Source: an uncultured Gemmatimonadota bacterium
GTDB lineage: Bacteria > Gemmatimonadota > Gemmatimonadetes > Gemmatimonadales > Gemmatimonadaceae
Reading direction: 5' to 3'
DNA length: 6,671 nucleotides
NCBI GenBank assembly: GCA_903906325.1
Contig: CAIVJV010000328.1
Coordinates: forward strand, 1-6,671
Shown: piece by piece, positions 6,110-6,671 of the stretch
Layout of the letters: each line of letters begins with the position of its first letter
Numbering within the stretch: the stretch's first letter is position 1
The notes under the pieces: model-generated
Seen by the model: only the letters and a program-made list of their open reading frames with translations
Told to the model about the DNA's origin: nothing
Database searches by the model: none
Program-made: the position numbers and the translations under genes

Positions 6110-6671
6110 CTAGTTGAGGATGCCGAGGAGGACGGCCACGGGGATCGCCGTGAACCCCGCCCAGACGACGAGCGCGAGGCCCATCGAGAGGCGCCGATAC
6201 ATCGGGTCCGCCGAGCGCTTCCGCAGGCCGAGGGTCCGTACCCCCGCCCAGGCGCCGTGGAAGAGATGGAGCCCGAGCGCCGCCATCGCGAGCACATAGA
6301 AGCCCGCCACGAGCGGCGAGCGGAACCCGAGGATCACGTTGCCGTACACCCCCGTCTCGCTGAACGCCGGATGGAAGGTCCCCGTCGTCAGGTGGCCGAG
6401 ATGGAAGAGGATGAACGCCGCGAGGATCACCCCGCCTACGCGCATGGACCGGGAGGCGATAGTGCTCGCCTGCGGTTCCTGCTTGGCGTACCCCTCGGGC
6501 CGCGCCGCCCGATTGATCATCGTGAGCTGATACGCCGCGGTGATGTGCAAGACCGCCGCGACGAGGAGTCCGATCCGCGCGATCCAGATCAACTCCCCGG
6601 TACTCTTGAGGAGCGCGGCGTACCTGTTCATCGCCTCGGCCCCTAAGAACATCTGCAGGTTCCCGAGCATG
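6110..6671 (-). CDS. sdhC: Succinate dehydrogenase cytochrome b membrane anchor, N-terminus cut by window edge
   Basis: SdhC anchors SdhA and SdhB to the membrane and carries haem between SdhB and the quinone pool. About 186 residues are visible. The ATG at 6670 is probably not the start: MLGNLQMFLG is an internal B-type SdhC block usually preceded by a histidine at the end of helix 1, and the single base left at the edge (C on the minus strand) fits a His codon. The first helix, roughly 35 residues, therefore lies outside the window. Four further membrane segments are visible at about 27-52, 78-97, 119-143 and 162-185. Histidines H42, H90, H93, H135 and H138 (numbered from that ATG) are candidate haem ligands. 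With the presumed His in helix 1 this fits a five-helix di-haem cytochrome b like that of Bacillus, serving one-anchor complexes without SdhD. It is the first gene of the operon, so the sdh promoter lies outside. Confidence 0.95.
   Translation of the reverse strand, partial: MLGNLQMFLGAEAMNRYAALLKSTGELIWIARIGLLVAAVLHITAAYQLTMINRAARPEGYAKQEPQASTIASRSMRVGGVILAAFILFHLGHLTTGTFHPAFSETGVYGNVILGFRSPLVAGFYVLAMAALGLHLFHGAWAGVRTLGLRKRSADPMYRRLSMGLALVVWAGFTAIPVAVLLGILN

Noticed and set aside
1..6671. A novel defence, mobile or biosynthetic system.
   Set aside because: Every sizeable stretch is accounted for by nuo, dcd or sdh genes, and there are no repeats, integrase, transposase or unfamiliar coding regions.

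Overview
The window is GC-rich bacterial chromosome carrying core respiratory genes. The protein sequences, a short NuoABCD set with separate NuoC and NuoD, and a single-anchor B-type succinate dehydrogenase in the order sdhC-sdhA-sdhB together suggest Gemmatimonadota or a close relative. That placement is inferred from remembered family sequence style, not from a search. B-type enzymes of this kind normally work with menaquinone.

Layout. Positions 1 to 2523 hold the start of a complex I operon on the minus strand, transcribed nuoA, nuoB, nuoC, nuoD, with nuoD running off the left edge. The genes are packed tightly: nuoA/nuoB overlap by 10 nt, nuoB/nuoC overlap by 4 nt, and nuoC and nuoD are 4 nt apart. 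Positions 2524 to 2734 are a divergent intergenic region. It holds a plausible nuoA promoter and a near-perfect 18-bp palindrome that resembles a Rex or CRP/FNR operator. Positions 2735 to 3289 hold dcd (dCTP deaminase) on the plus strand. Positions 3290 to 3365 hold a strong GC-rich hairpin that probably terminates transcription from both sides. Positions 3366 to 6671 hold sdhC (5' end cut by the right edge), sdhA and sdhB on the minus strand.

How the genes work together. Complex I (NADH:quinone oxidoreductase) and complex II (succinate:quinone oxidoreductase) both feed electrons into the membrane quinone pool. NuoB, NuoC and NuoD form the hydrophilic connecting module that carries electrons to quinone, and NuoA is a small membrane subunit at the junction with the membrane arm. 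SdhA oxidises succinate, SdhB passes electrons through three iron-sulfur clusters, and SdhC anchors the complex and carries haem. Dcd makes dUTP for dTMP synthesis and has no obvious respiratory role; it appears to be an independent gene between the two operons.

No mobile element, CRISPR array, RNA gene or toxin/defence system is visible. Most of the window is ordinary. The points most worth checking are the nuoA operator, a cysteine pair in a probable periplasmic loop of NuoA, and the C-rich leaders without Shine-Dalgarno sequences on both divergent genes.
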